Part shown: piece after piece, positions 1-7,909 of the stretch | Position numbering within the stretch: the first letter of the stretch is position 1 | How the letters are laid out: each line of letters starts with the position of its first letter | Assembly (NCBI GenBank): GCA_045569115.1 | Contig: JBJKZS010000105.1 | Coordinates: 1 to 21,703, forward strand | Direction of reading: 5' to 3' | DNA: 21,703 bases | From: S15-B10 sp045569115 | GTDB taxonomy: Bacteria; Fidelibacterota; Marinisomatia; Marinisomatales; S15-B10 | Program-made: the position numbers and the translations under genes | Notes under the pieces: generated by a model | Told to the model about the DNA's origin: nothing | The model's input: the letters and a program-made list of their open reading frames with translations, nothing else | Database searches by the model: none

Positions 1-328
1 TGGAATATTATCATACTTTTCCTTGTTTTATAGCTATCTGATAATACTCCAAAATAATAATTTTTCCATTCAAAGTTCAAAAGTCTAAACGAATGAATTA
101 GATGAAATACTCTATCTACTCCCTAGATTTAACATTCTAATTAATTGACTTTTTTTCTGTCAGTATTGACACTCAAACATTTCTTGTTGTAGCTTAGTTA
201 ACTTTCGTTAGGTATAGAATGATGAACAACACATATGGAAACACTTGAAAAACACTTATTCCACAATACAGCAATCCTACATTTTATTTCTTGAATTAAG
301 CCTTTGATTAATAACTCAAGGAAAGAAA
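1..328. other. Gene-free region upstream of rmuC
   Basis: No convincing coding region, RNA gene or repeat is visible in these 328 bases, which are strongly AT-rich. The frames open at the left edge close within about 90 bases, so no neighbouring gene clearly runs in. A TTGACA at 166-171 followed 18 bases later by TAGCTT (190-195) is a weak sigma-70-like promoter candidate for rmuC. A 19-codon ATG frame at 235-294 has nothing to support it. Confidence 0.5.
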
Positions 329-1558
329 ATGTTTGAGATTGCAATAATACTTATTCTCCTAATTGGTTCAGCTTGGCTTGTTTCCATTGTTATAAAAAAA
401 GAGAAATCTTTAGGCGATTTGAAAGCGGAAATATCCGAAAAGAATGAAAAAATTTCAACCTTAGAGGAATCTTTAGATAAAGAAAAAAAACGAATAAATG
501 AGCAATCTGAAAAAAACAAAATTCAATTTGAAAATCTTGCTAATGAAATTTTAGAAAAGAAATCTGAAAAGTTTGTTGAATTGAATAAAACGAACATTGA
601 CCAAATATTAAATCCGCTTGGAAAAAAAATTGCGGAGTTTGAAAAATCTGTTCAAGAAAAATATGAAAAAGAAATTGAAGGAAGGACAAGTTTAAAAGAA
701 CAGATAGAACAACTTACTGGTTTAAATCAACAAATTAGTCAAGATGCAACAAACCTTACAAATGCTCTCAAAGGTGATAGCAAAACACGCGGTAATTGGG
801 GTGAATTACAGTTAGAAGTGTTGCTTGAAAATTCGGGCTTAGAAAAAGATGTTAATTTTGAAATGAGACCAACATTTGAAGCTGAAAATGGAAAGAGAAC
901 CCAACCAGATTGTATCGTTAAACACCCGGATGGAAAAAACTATATAATTGACTCAAAAGTTTCGCTCGTTGCTTATGAAAATTATGTCAGCTCGGAAGAT
1001 GAAAAAGAAAAAGAAAAATTCTTAAAAGAGCACATACAAAGCATGAAAAAACATATCACTGATTTATCCTCAAAAGATTATAGCTCTATTCATGCTATTG
1101 ACTCAATAGACTATGTTTTTATGTACGTTCCCATTCAACCAGCTTGGTCTGTTGCAACACTTTCTGACCGTGATTTATCGACAATCGCGTTGGATAAAAA
1201 TATTTTGTTGGTAGATGGGACTCATTTACTTCTATTAATGAAAATTATCTCATGGATGTGGATACAAGACAAACAATCAAAAAATACTGAAGAAATTGCA
1301 CGCCAAGGTGGTGCCCTCTATGACAAATTCTGTAATTTTGTTGATGATTTACAGGGAGTGGGAAAATCGATTAAACAAACAAATGATAAATATGATGAAG
1401 CCTTGAAAAAACTTTCTGAAGGTAAAGATAACCTTATTAGAAAAACGGAACGAATAAAAGAACTAGGAGCAAAAACAAAAAAAACATTGCCAAAAGAGCT
1501 TTTAGATGATGCTGAAGTCGGCCCATTAATTGAAGAAGGTAACAACCCTACAACTTAA
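329..1558 (+). CDS. rmuC: DNA recombination protein RmuC
   Basis: A 409-residue RmuC-family protein. Residues 3-22 form one hydrophobic membrane anchor, residues about 25-150 are charged and coiled-coil-like (rich in K and E), and the RmuC core follows with GNWGELQLE (155-163). The core also has a PD-(D/E)xK-nuclease-like pair, QPD at 192-194 and IIDSKVS at 206-212. In E. coli, RmuC limits recombination at inverted repeats and is predicted to be a nuclease; its exact activity is not established. The length fits the family. The ATG is preceded by AAGGA (318-322) at good spacing. The gene stands alone: a hairpin lies behind it and an unrelated exported protein follows. Family assignment is secure; the biological role here is taken from the family. 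Confidence 0.93.
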   Translation: MFEIAIILILLIGSAWLVSIVIKKEKSLGDLKAEISEKNEKISTLEESLDKEKKRINEQSEKNKIQFENLANEILEKKSEKFVELNKTNIDQILNPLGKKIAEFEKSVQEKYEKEIEGRTSLKEQIEQLTGLNQQISQDATNLTNALKGDSKTRGNWGELQLEVLLENSGLEKDVNFEMRPTFEAENGKRTQPDCIVKHPDGKNYIIDSKVSLVAYENYVSSEDEKEKEKFLKEHIQSMKKHITDLSSKDYSSIHAIDSIDYVFMYVPIQPAWSVATLSDRDLSTIALDKNILLVDGTHLLLLMKIISWMWIQDKQSKNTEEIARQGGALYDKFCNFVDDLQGVGKSIKQTNDKYDEALKKLSEGKDNLIRKTERIKELGAKTKKTLPKELLDDAEVGPLIEEGNNPTT

Positions 1559-1607
1559 TTAAGCTTAAACAAAAAATAGGCCCAATTCACTTTATACATC
1601 CCACTCC

Positions 1608-1629
1608 TTGGTAAAATTGACTTTACCAA
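1608..1629 (+). terminator. Hairpin behind rmuC, possible terminator
   Basis: A perfect 8-bp inverted repeat, TTGGTAAA (1608-1615) and TTTACCAA (1622-1629), with a 6-base loop, is followed by TTTCTT. It lies 50 bases after the rmuC stop. The stem is AT-rich and the T tract is interrupted, so it would be a modest intrinsic terminator. Confidence 0.4.
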
Positions 1630-1667
1630 TTTCTTGCCTTAGTTTAAGTGGTATAAGAAAAGATATA

Positions 1668-1740
1668 AAGCCTCGCTGCTCATACTGCAAGAGAGGACTA
1701 TAAGTCTCTCACCTTCAACTTGCAGTTGCCAGCGGCGCTT
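1668..1740 (+). other. Long nested hairpin element upstream of DUF2911 gene
   Basis: Four complementary segments nest in order. They are AAGC (1668-1671) with GCTT (1737-1740), CGCTG (1674-1678) with CAGCG (1730-1734), ACTGCAA (1684-1690) with TTGCAGT (1720-1726), and GAGAG-G-ACT (1691-1699) with AGTCTCTC (1703-1710) around an ATA loop. The element is clearly more GC-rich than its surroundings. It ends 17 bases before the ATG at 1758, which has no obvious SD site, so it would lie in the 5' leader of that gene. It could be a regulatory leader RNA, a small mobile or REP-like palindrome, or a relic recombination site. I do not recognise it. Confidence 0.5.
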
Positions 1741-1757
1741 AATTAAGTTTTCCTATT

Positions 1758-2780
1758 ATGAACCATTGGATAATTAGATTCAGTTTAAATACTTCCTTCA
1801 TCTTTATTATTGGTTCTTTAATCACTTATAATAATGTGCTCGGTAATTCCAGGCTAAAATCAAAACTTCCCCGAGTCGAGGTGTCAGAAACTGTTGGTAA
1901 CTCCACCATAAGTATTTCTTATTCTCAACCTACAGTAAACTGGAAAAAAACATGGGGCAAACGTGTCCCCTTCAAAAAGAATTGGACTATGGGAGATAAA
2001 GAAAAAACATTAATAACATTTGAAGAAGATGTTAAAATAAACAACATACGTCTTGGTGCTGGAACTTATGGTTTCTATGTATACCCTGTTAATAATAATG
2101 ATTGGCAAATTATTTTCAGTAAAGATATAAACGGTACTGTAGATCAATATGATAAAGTTGATGACATGTTAAGAGTTTCAGTAGTTCCCCAAGAGGCCCC
2201 TTTACAAAAAGACCTGAAAATAGGTGTCGAGAATATTGAAGAAGAAATAGATAATAACTCTGATGATCCAGGTAACTTGTCTGGAAGCTTATTCGAAAAT
2301 AAACCTTCAATAGCCAATTTTTTTCTCCATTGGGACGTTAAAAGAATTAACTTAAAGCTGGTTTTAACGGGGGAACGTCGTGGATATTCTGGAAACCCTC
2401 TAAATCCAAATATTCCTCAAAAATATGTTAAGGCTTGGAAGGTTGTAAAAGCCTCTTTGCTTTCTTTATTGAAAGAAGACTTTATTAAACATACCGAAAA
2501 TTTTTCAGATGATTTTCTTACAAATTATGGTGATGGTGGAGGTAAGGCTTCATACATCCAATTCCTTGGGCATAGCTATAGGAGCGGGGATTCAGAAGGT
2601 ATTACAATAAATATTGAAGAAATGACAGCTGAAATAACTGAAGACAAAATTCTGTTTAATGATATTTTGGTTTACTTTCAACATGGTGCTATTAACTATA
2701 CCTATGAACTAATTAAAAAACAGGACCTTTGGTTGGTCCATAAAATACGAGTTCCATCAAGAGAAGGTGGAAAAATATAA
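1758..2780 (+). CDS. Exported DUF2911 protein with NTF2-like C-terminal domain (copy 1)
   Basis: A 340-residue protein of unknown function. Residues 1-30 form a signal peptide (hydrophobic stretch around 11-24). Residues about 32-165 are a DUF2911 domain, recognised from the SETVGNSTISISYSQPTV strand, the WGKRVPFKKNWTMG segment and the LGAGTYGFYVYPV strand. The remaining ~170 residues hold a SnoaL/NTF2-like fold candidate around the phrases FSDDFLTNYGDGGGKASYI and VYFQHGAINYTYEL. DUF2911 proteins are common exported proteins of Bacteroidota-type bacteria with no established activity. The coding sequence for residues 33-162 is base-for-base identical to the next gene, whereas the C-terminal parts are clearly diverged. 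No SD is seen; a long hairpin sits just upstream of the ATG. Confidence 0.85.
   Translation: MNHWIIRFSLNTSFIFIIGSLITYNNVLGNSRLKSKLPRVEVSETVGNSTISISYSQPTVNWKKTWGKRVPFKKNWTMGDKEKTLITFEEDVKINNIRLGAGTYGFYVYPVNNNDWQIIFSKDINGTVDQYDKVDDMLRVSVVPQEAPLQKDLKIGVENIEEEIDNNSDDPGNLSGSLFENKPSIANFFLHWDVKRINLKLVLTGERRGYSGNPLNPNIPQKYVKAWKVVKASLLSLLKEDFIKHTENFSDDFLTNYGDGGGKASYIQFLGHSYRSGDSEGITINIEEMTAEITEDKILFNDILVYFQHGAINYTYELIKKQDLWLVHKIRVPSREGGKI
1854..2243 (+). repeat. 390-bp direct repeat, copy 1
   Basis: I compared this block with 2890-3279 line by line and found no mismatch. The offset is constant at 1036 bases. It covers the DUF2911 domain only. Outside its edges, the signal-peptide parts and the C-terminal domains differ at many positions. 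Confidence 0.95.
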
Positions 2781-2808
2781 CAGAAATCTTTTTCTTTGGA
2801 GTAATCTC

Positions 2809-3819
2809 ATGAACTTTATTCAATATTCTTTTTATATCTTTTTCTCACTTAGCATTTTTATCCCAAATGGGATTTTTGCCAACCCGAGACTAAAATCAAA
2901 ACTTCCCCGAGTCGAGGTGTCAGAAACTGTTGGTAACTCCACCATAAGTATTTCTTATTCTCAACCTACAGTAAACTGGAAAAAAACATGGGGCAAACGT
3001 GTCCCCTTCAAAAAGAATTGGACTATGGGAGATAAAGAAAAAACATTAATAACATTTGAAGAAGATGTTAAAATAAACAACATACGTCTTGGTGCTGGAA
3101 CTTATGGTTTCTATGTATACCCTGTTAATAATAATGATTGGCAAATTATTTTCAGTAAAGATATAAACGGTACTGTAGATCAATATGATAAAGTTGATGA
3201 CATGTTAAGAGTTTCAGTAGTTCCCCAAGAGGCCCCTTTACAAAAAGACCTGAAAATAGGTGTCGAGAATATTGAAGAAAGTACTAAAGAGATTTGTAGA
3301 GGTGGGGATTGTGATAACAAAAAAATTATTCCAGTCTTTAGTGCTGATCTATACCTAAAGTGGGAAACCAGGAAGATTTTATTAAACCTAAAAATGACAG
3401 GAGAGTTACGTGGAAATGGTTTCTATCCAAAAAACTTAACTTTCCCAGAAAAAGTTGCTCCAGTTTGGAAGATCGTTAAGTCCTCCCTTACCGCTCTTGT
3501 AGAAATAGATGATGCGGGATTTACTGAACATACTCGTTATTTCTCAGATGACTTTTTATCAAACATTGTTGATGGTGGAGGTAAGGCTGCATACATTCAT
3601 AACATAGGACATTTTTATAGAGCTGGTGGTACTGAAGGTATAACTGTTAACCTAGAAAACATGGACTATGCTGTTGAAGGGAATAATGCTACATTTAACA
3701 ATATTTTTGTTTTCTTCCAGCATGGTGCACTCATTTATAACTTTGAACTAAAAAAGAAGAACGGCGTTTGGCAGGTAACCAAGATACGAATACCAGATCA
3801 ACAGGGAGGTGAAATATAA
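2809..3819 (+). CDS. Exported DUF2911 protein with NTF2-like C-terminal domain (copy 2)
   Basis: A paralogue of the preceding gene. An upstream in-frame ATG exists at 2767, but the start at 2809 is preferred. It has GGAG ten bases upstream (TTTGGAG) and puts a proper signal peptide first (MNFIQYSFYIFFSLSIFIPN), giving 336 residues. The DUF2911 domain is identical in protein and DNA to copy 1 over 390 bp. The C-terminal NTF2-like part aligns with copy 1 at roughly half of its residues, sharing FSDDFL, VDGGGKAAYI, EGIT and FFQHGA. Function unknown; secretion to the periplasm is expected. The gene starts 28 bases after copy 1, so the two are probably co-transcribed with the CotH-like gene that follows. 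Confidence 0.85.
   Translation: MNFIQYSFYIFFSLSIFIPNGIFANPRLKSKLPRVEVSETVGNSTISISYSQPTVNWKKTWGKRVPFKKNWTMGDKEKTLITFEEDVKINNIRLGAGTYGFYVYPVNNNDWQIIFSKDINGTVDQYDKVDDMLRVSVVPQEAPLQKDLKIGVENIEESTKEICRGGDCDNKKIIPVFSADLYLKWETRKILLNLKMTGELRGNGFYPKNLTFPEKVAPVWKIVKSSLTALVEIDDAGFTEHTRYFSDDFLSNIVDGGGKAAYIHNIGHFYRAGGTEGITVNLENMDYAVEGNNATFNNIFVFFQHGALIYNFELKKKNGVWQVTKIRIPDQQGGEI
2890..3279 (+). repeat. 390-bp direct repeat, copy 2
   Basis: This is the second copy of the perfectly identical block that encodes the DUF2911 domain. The match ends sharply at GAAGAA before 3280, after which the two genes read differently in every codon for a stretch. Confidence 0.95.
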
Positions 3820-3877
3820 TTATTTAATTATAGGATTGAATATCAATAAGTTTTCCTCAACAATACATCGGTTTTTT

Positions 3878-5242
3878 ATGAAAAATTTTTTCTATATAGC
3901 ATTATTAGTTCTTATTTCCTGCTCCTCAAAAACAGATTCTAATGTATCAGATAATTTTCATATTCCAATAATACAACCTAAGGGTTCAGAGCAATATCTT
4001 CAGCTCGGATCAGATTATATTTTTAATCAAGATTCACTACATACTTTTGAATTAATTATTCCAGAAAAGTCTTTAGCTAAAATTGATAATGACCCCGCTG
4101 CTGAAGAATATGTAGAGGGAATGTTAATATTTAATAAAGACACATTAAGTCCTGTTGGAATTAGATATAAAGGAGCTGTTGGGGCATTTGTAGGTTGTTT
4201 ATCCGGAAAGGATGTTTTTAATCCATCCGGTGAAAAAATATGTACTAAACTATCGATGAAAATCAAAATTAATTGGGAAGGAAGAAAAGATAAATTCTAC
4301 CAATTAACGAAGCTTCAATTTCATTCTCAAAACATCGATCCTTCACAAATGCATGAGAGGCTTGGGTATTGGTTCTTTAGAGAAATGGGCGTTCCAGCGC
4401 CTCGCTCAGTTCACGCAAGACTGATTATTAATGACGAATATTCTGGGTTATATGCACTAACTGAACAGATTGATAAGAATTTTACTGAGTATAATTTTGA
4501 TGAGACCAATGGAAATCTTTATAAGGAAGTTTGGCCAGTTAGTCATAAGGGGAAGCCACAAGAAGAAAAGACATTATACGCAAGCCTAAAAACCAATGAG
4601 GATAATAACCCCGACCTAAAGATAATTAAAGAATTCGGGGAATTAATAGCAAAAGCAGATTCAATAAAATCGCGTGAGATTATCGAAAAATATATGAATA
4701 TCAATGAAATTATTTCATATGCAGTTGTGGATAGAGCGATTCGAAATGATGACGGAGCTTTCCATTGGTATAGTTTTACTAAATTTTTTGTATCGAATCA
4801 TAATTATTACTGGTATGAGGAGCCTAATAAACAAAAACTGCACCTTATACCATGGGATTTAGATAATGCTTTTGATAACATTACTAGTGAAAATCCTGTT
4901 ACTTATCTAGCTGATGAGTGGGGTGAAATTTCAAATAATTGCGAACCTTTTACTTATGGACAATGGGGATTGGGACAGTGGTCAGCTAGTTGTGATAAAA
5001 TTACAAAAGGGTGGTCTAGCTATAAAAAAGAATACACGGAATTACAGAAAAAACTAAGTGATTCATACTTAAGCCAGGCCAATAACTTGATTGATAACTG
5101 GTCAATTCAAATCAAAGATGCCACTTTAGAAGCCTCAAATAAATATGAAGATGCCTTGTCAATGAAGAGATGGGAAAGGAACCTGGAAATACTTCAAGCC
5201 CAGCTTTCTTTAATGAAAATTAGATTATCTAAGAATCATTAA
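3878..5242 (+). CDS. CotH-family lipoprotein
   Basis: A predicted 454-residue outer- or inner-membrane lipoprotein. The reading frame is open from an ATG at 3809, but the ATG at 3878 gives MKNFFYIALLVLISC, a signal peptide with lipobox LISC and Cys15 as the lipid site. The body shows CotH-family hallmarks in order: a GIRYKGAVG strand, KLQFHSQNIDPSQMHERLGYWFFREMG, the PAPRSVHARLIINDEYSGLYALTEQID block, NGNLYKE, DRAIRNDDGAFHWY, and the late IPWDLDNAF with the metal-type DxD aspartates. CotH proteins are atypical protein kinases known from spore coats; bacterial homologues outside spore formers are mostly uncharacterised. It lies 58 bases after the second DUF2911 gene and probably in the same transcript. 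Kinase activity is inferred from the family only. Confidence 0.87.
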   Translation: MKNFFYIALLVLISCSSKTDSNVSDNFHIPIIQPKGSEQYLQLGSDYIFNQDSLHTFELIIPEKSLAKIDNDPAAEEYVEGMLIFNKDTLSPVGIRYKGAVGAFVGCLSGKDVFNPSGEKICTKLSMKIKINWEGRKDKFYQLTKLQFHSQNIDPSQMHERLGYWFFREMGVPAPRSVHARLIINDEYSGLYALTEQIDKNFTEYNFDETNGNLYKEVWPVSHKGKPQEEKTLYASLKTNEDNNPDLKIIKEFGELIAKADSIKSREIIEKYMNINEIISYAVVDRAIRNDDGAFHWYSFTKFFVSNHNYYWYEEPNKQKLHLIPWDLDNAFDNITSENPVTYLADEWGEISNNCEPFTYGQWGLGQWSASCDKITKGWSSYKKEYTELQKKLSDSYLSQANNLIDNWSIQIKDATLEASNKYEDALSMKRWERNLEILQAQLSLMKIRLSKNH

Positions 5243-5425
5243 TCAAATTTCATGATATTAAATCAGATTCATTAGTTTATAAAATTCCCGAGCAAATCAA
5301 TGCCATAATCCTTCCTAACAAAAAACTAACAATTATTTTGCGTTTTTCTCTTTTTCTTAACCTCACATTAACCTAAAGTTGTTGTCTTTTATTGGAGAAA
5401 TTTCATCGTAAAAAAACTAATTATT

Positions 5426-7855
5426 ATGGCAAATTCAATATTAAGATTTTTTTCCCCCATTATCATTGTATCTAGTATTGGATTTTCAAATGATAATACA
5501 AATACTATAGATTTTTCACAGCTAGCATTAAAAAAAGTTTCTGCAATGAGAACAATTGAGCCTCCTATAATTGATGGGAAACTCAATGATGAGGCTTGGG
5601 CAAAAACCACCGTTCATTCAGATTTTTTGCAGTATCGTCCCAATAATTTAGCTGAACCTACTTTCAAAACTGAGGTGAGGATACTGTATGATGATGACTT
5701 TATATATCTAAGTTTTAATAATCTTGATCCAGACCCAGAAAAAATAAGGTCGACTCTTGGCCGAAGGGATGACTGGACCTCAAGTTTTGGAAGTTCAGGA
5801 GACTATATAATCTTTAATCTTGACAGCAGGAATAATGATAAAAATGGGAATAGTTTTGGTGTAAATGCGGCTAATGTTCAATTTGATAATGCCGTTACCA
5901 GTGATGCATCCGGAACAGACTTTGAAACTAGTTGGAATGCTGTATGGTCATCAAATGTTTCTATTAATGACGATGGATGGAGTACAGAAATAAAATTGCC
6001 TTTTAGTATTTTTCAATTTAGTAAAAATGAGAATCAAACATGGGGCTTTAGAGTTCATCGAACAATTCATCGTTCACAAGAATGGATTTATTGGCCTGGT
6101 ATGGATGATGGCTTAAATGGTTTTGTAGAACACTTTGGAGTTTTGGAAGGTATAACAAATATTCCCCAGCCAAAAAATATTGAATTAATTCCCTATGTCC
6201 TATCTGGAAAAACAATTTCTGAAACAACGGATAATACTCAAAATTTGGGCCTAGATATAAAATATAATATTTCCTCAGATGTAACAGCCAATTTCACATT
6301 TAATCCAGATTTTGGTCAAATAGAGGCTGATCCATCCGTCTTAAATCTTTCCGCATTTGAGACAGGCTTGAAGGAAAAACGACCATTTTTTGTTCAGGGT
6401 TCTAATTTTTTTAAAGCACCCTTTGGAATGACTTATTCTAGACGAATTGGCCAGAGACCTCGATTTTATTCTCCCTCTGATGGTGACCTTGTATCAAGGC
6501 CTGAAGCTACAACTATTTTAGGTGCCTTAAAGATAGTAGGACATACACAGTCTGGTATTAAATATGGTTTTCTAAATGCTGTTACTGACGAAGAATATGG
6601 AACTATTGAAAAAGAGATTGATGGTGACATAAGAAAAGACAACTTTTTAATTGAGCCTTATTCAAATTATAACACATCGGTTGTTCAAGTTCCCGTTCTT
6701 AATGATATATCTGCCATTAAACTAATATCGAATAATTTATCCAGGCCTGGAGAAACTCCTATTTCTACTTCGGCAATAGAAGGTGGTTTCTCATTACTCA
6801 ATAATGCTCTACGAATAGGTACTGATTTAGGGACCTCTAGCACTTCAGATAAACCAAATGGATATGCCTATTCATTATATCTTGATTATAAAAATCCAGA
6901 CTGGTGGTCAATCACATTCTGGCAAAGAAGTTCAGATGGGAATTTTGATGTAAGTGACATGGGATATCAAAGGAGAAATAATGAAAAATCTATAGGCTCC
7001 ATGTTAACAATTAGAAGAGATGAGCCTAAAGGAATATTTTTAAGACAAAGATTTAGTATAAATACCGGTTTTAATTTTTCAGCTTTTTCTGGAGAAGAAG
7101 TAACTACAGGCAGAGATCTTGATTTTTTTTCAAATAATACTTTTAGGAATTACTGGCAACTAAAATTAGCTCTAAGGCTTAATCCCAGTAGTTATGATGA
7201 TCAAGATCTCTACCGCGATAGTAGAGCATTCGTTGTGTTGGATGAAGCTTGGCAATCTTATCAATTATCAATCTCTACAGATACCAGGAAACGAATAATT
7301 TTTGAACCTAGTTTTAATTTTGACGATCACAAAATCAGTGGTTCCGGCTATAGATTCCGTTTCAAAATAACCACCCGACCTACTGACTTCCTGAAAATAG
7401 ATCTTTTCCAAAGCAGAAGATTTAGACCAAATCACATGCAATGGGTTGGAATCGAAGAAAAAATAAATGATGATATTGATATTATTTATGCTAATACAAA
7501 ACAATGGCAAATTGATTCAAACCTAAGATTAAACTGGTCCTTTTCTCCTAAAATGACCTTTGAAGCATTTTACCAACCATTTAAAGTGGATATGGATTAT
7601 TTAGATTATAATAGATTAATGGAAGAAAAAACTAACCGCATGGAAAAAATTGAAACTGACAAAAATTTAAATTTCAAAATGAGAAATAAAAGGGGAACCT
7701 TTGTATTTAGATGGGAGGTTATTCGGGGTAGTTTCTTATATGTGGTCTATAATATCAATGAGAATAGGTATTATTCTGAAAAAGATAAAGAATGGAATAA
7801 AACAATGACTAACTCATTTTTCTTGAAATTTAATTATTACTTCAGGCCAAATTAA
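5426..7855 (+). CDS. DUF5916 outer-membrane protein with CBM9-like N-terminal domain
   Basis: An 809-residue exported protein. A signal peptide is followed by a carbohydrate-binding family 9-like domain starting at PPIIDGKLNDEAW (46-58) and running to about residue 250. The DUF5916 region follows, with its characteristic FNPDFGQIEADPSVLNLSA and EKRPFFVQGSNFF segments. The rest is alternating beta strands ending NYYFRPN, as expected of an outer-membrane barrel. Such proteins are widespread in Bacteroidota, Gemmatimonadota and relatives, and their ligand is unknown. The ATG at 5426 lacks an SD. In the same frame an ATC at 5405 sits seven bases after GGAG (5394-5397) and would add a basic stretch (VKKLII) typical of signal-peptide starts. 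The true start may therefore be this rare codon. Confidence 0.88.
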   Translation: MANSILRFFSPIIIVSSIGFSNDNTNTIDFSQLALKKVSAMRTIEPPIIDGKLNDEAWAKTTVHSDFLQYRPNNLAEPTFKTEVRILYDDDFIYLSFNNLDPDPEKIRSTLGRRDDWTSSFGSSGDYIIFNLDSRNNDKNGNSFGVNAANVQFDNAVTSDASGTDFETSWNAVWSSNVSINDDGWSTEIKLPFSIFQFSKNENQTWGFRVHRTIHRSQEWIYWPGMDDGLNGFVEHFGVLEGITNIPQPKNIELIPYVLSGKTISETTDNTQNLGLDIKYNISSDVTANFTFNPDFGQIEADPSVLNLSAFETGLKEKRPFFVQGSNFFKAPFGMTYSRRIGQRPRFYSPSDGDLVSRPEATTILGALKIVGHTQSGIKYGFLNAVTDEEYGTIEKEIDGDIRKDNFLIEPYSNYNTSVVQVPVLNDISAIKLISNNLSRPGETPISTSAIEGGFSLLNNALRIGTDLGTSSTSDKPNGYAYSLYLDYKNPDWWSITFWQRSSDGNFDVSDMGYQRRNNEKSIGSMLTIRRDEPKGIFLRQRFSINTGFNFSAFSGEEVTTGRDLDFFSNNTFRNYWQLKLALRLNPSSYDDQDLYRDSRAFVVLDEAWQSYQLSISTDTRKRIIFEPSFNFDDHKISGSGYRFRFKITTRPTDFLKIDLFQSRRFRPNHMQWVGIEEKINDDIDIIYANTKQWQIDSNLRLNWSFSPKMTFEAFYQPFKVDMDYLDYNRLMEEKTNRMEKIETDKNLNFKMRNKRGTFVFRWEVIRGSFLYVVYNINENRYYSEKDKEWNKTMTNSFFLKFNYYFRPN

Positions 7856-7865
7856 TATTTGGTCT
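7844..7865. terminator. Hairpin between convergent genes, possible two-way terminator
   Basis: AGGCCAAAT (7844-7852) pairs with ATTTGGTCT (7857-7865), including one G-T pair, around the loop TAAT. The loop contains the TAA stop of the DUF5916 gene. It is the only strong stem between this gene and the convergent methyltransferase-like gene. T or A tracts beside it are short, so terminator strength is uncertain. Confidence 0.45.
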
Positions 7866-7909
7866 AATCTAAGAAATCATTTTCCTCTTATAAGTAAGAA
7901 ACAAAAAGT

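Noticed and set aside
235..294. 19-codon leader peptide before rmuC
   Set aside because: No SD, no recognisable content, and short frames are common in such AT-rich DNA.
1668..1749. Integron attC site
   Set aside because: The folded shape and the GCGGCGCTTA end look similar, but no GTTRRRY / RYYYAAC core pair is present at the proper ends, and neither neighbour is a typical cassette gene or integrase.
2767..2808. Upstream start for the second DUF2911 gene
   Set aside because: It overlaps the previous gene and places 14 polar residues before the signal peptide; the ATG at 2809 has a good SD.
3809..3877. Upstream start for the CotH-like gene
   Set aside because: It would bury the lipoprotein signal peptide 23 residues inside the protein and overlap the previous gene.
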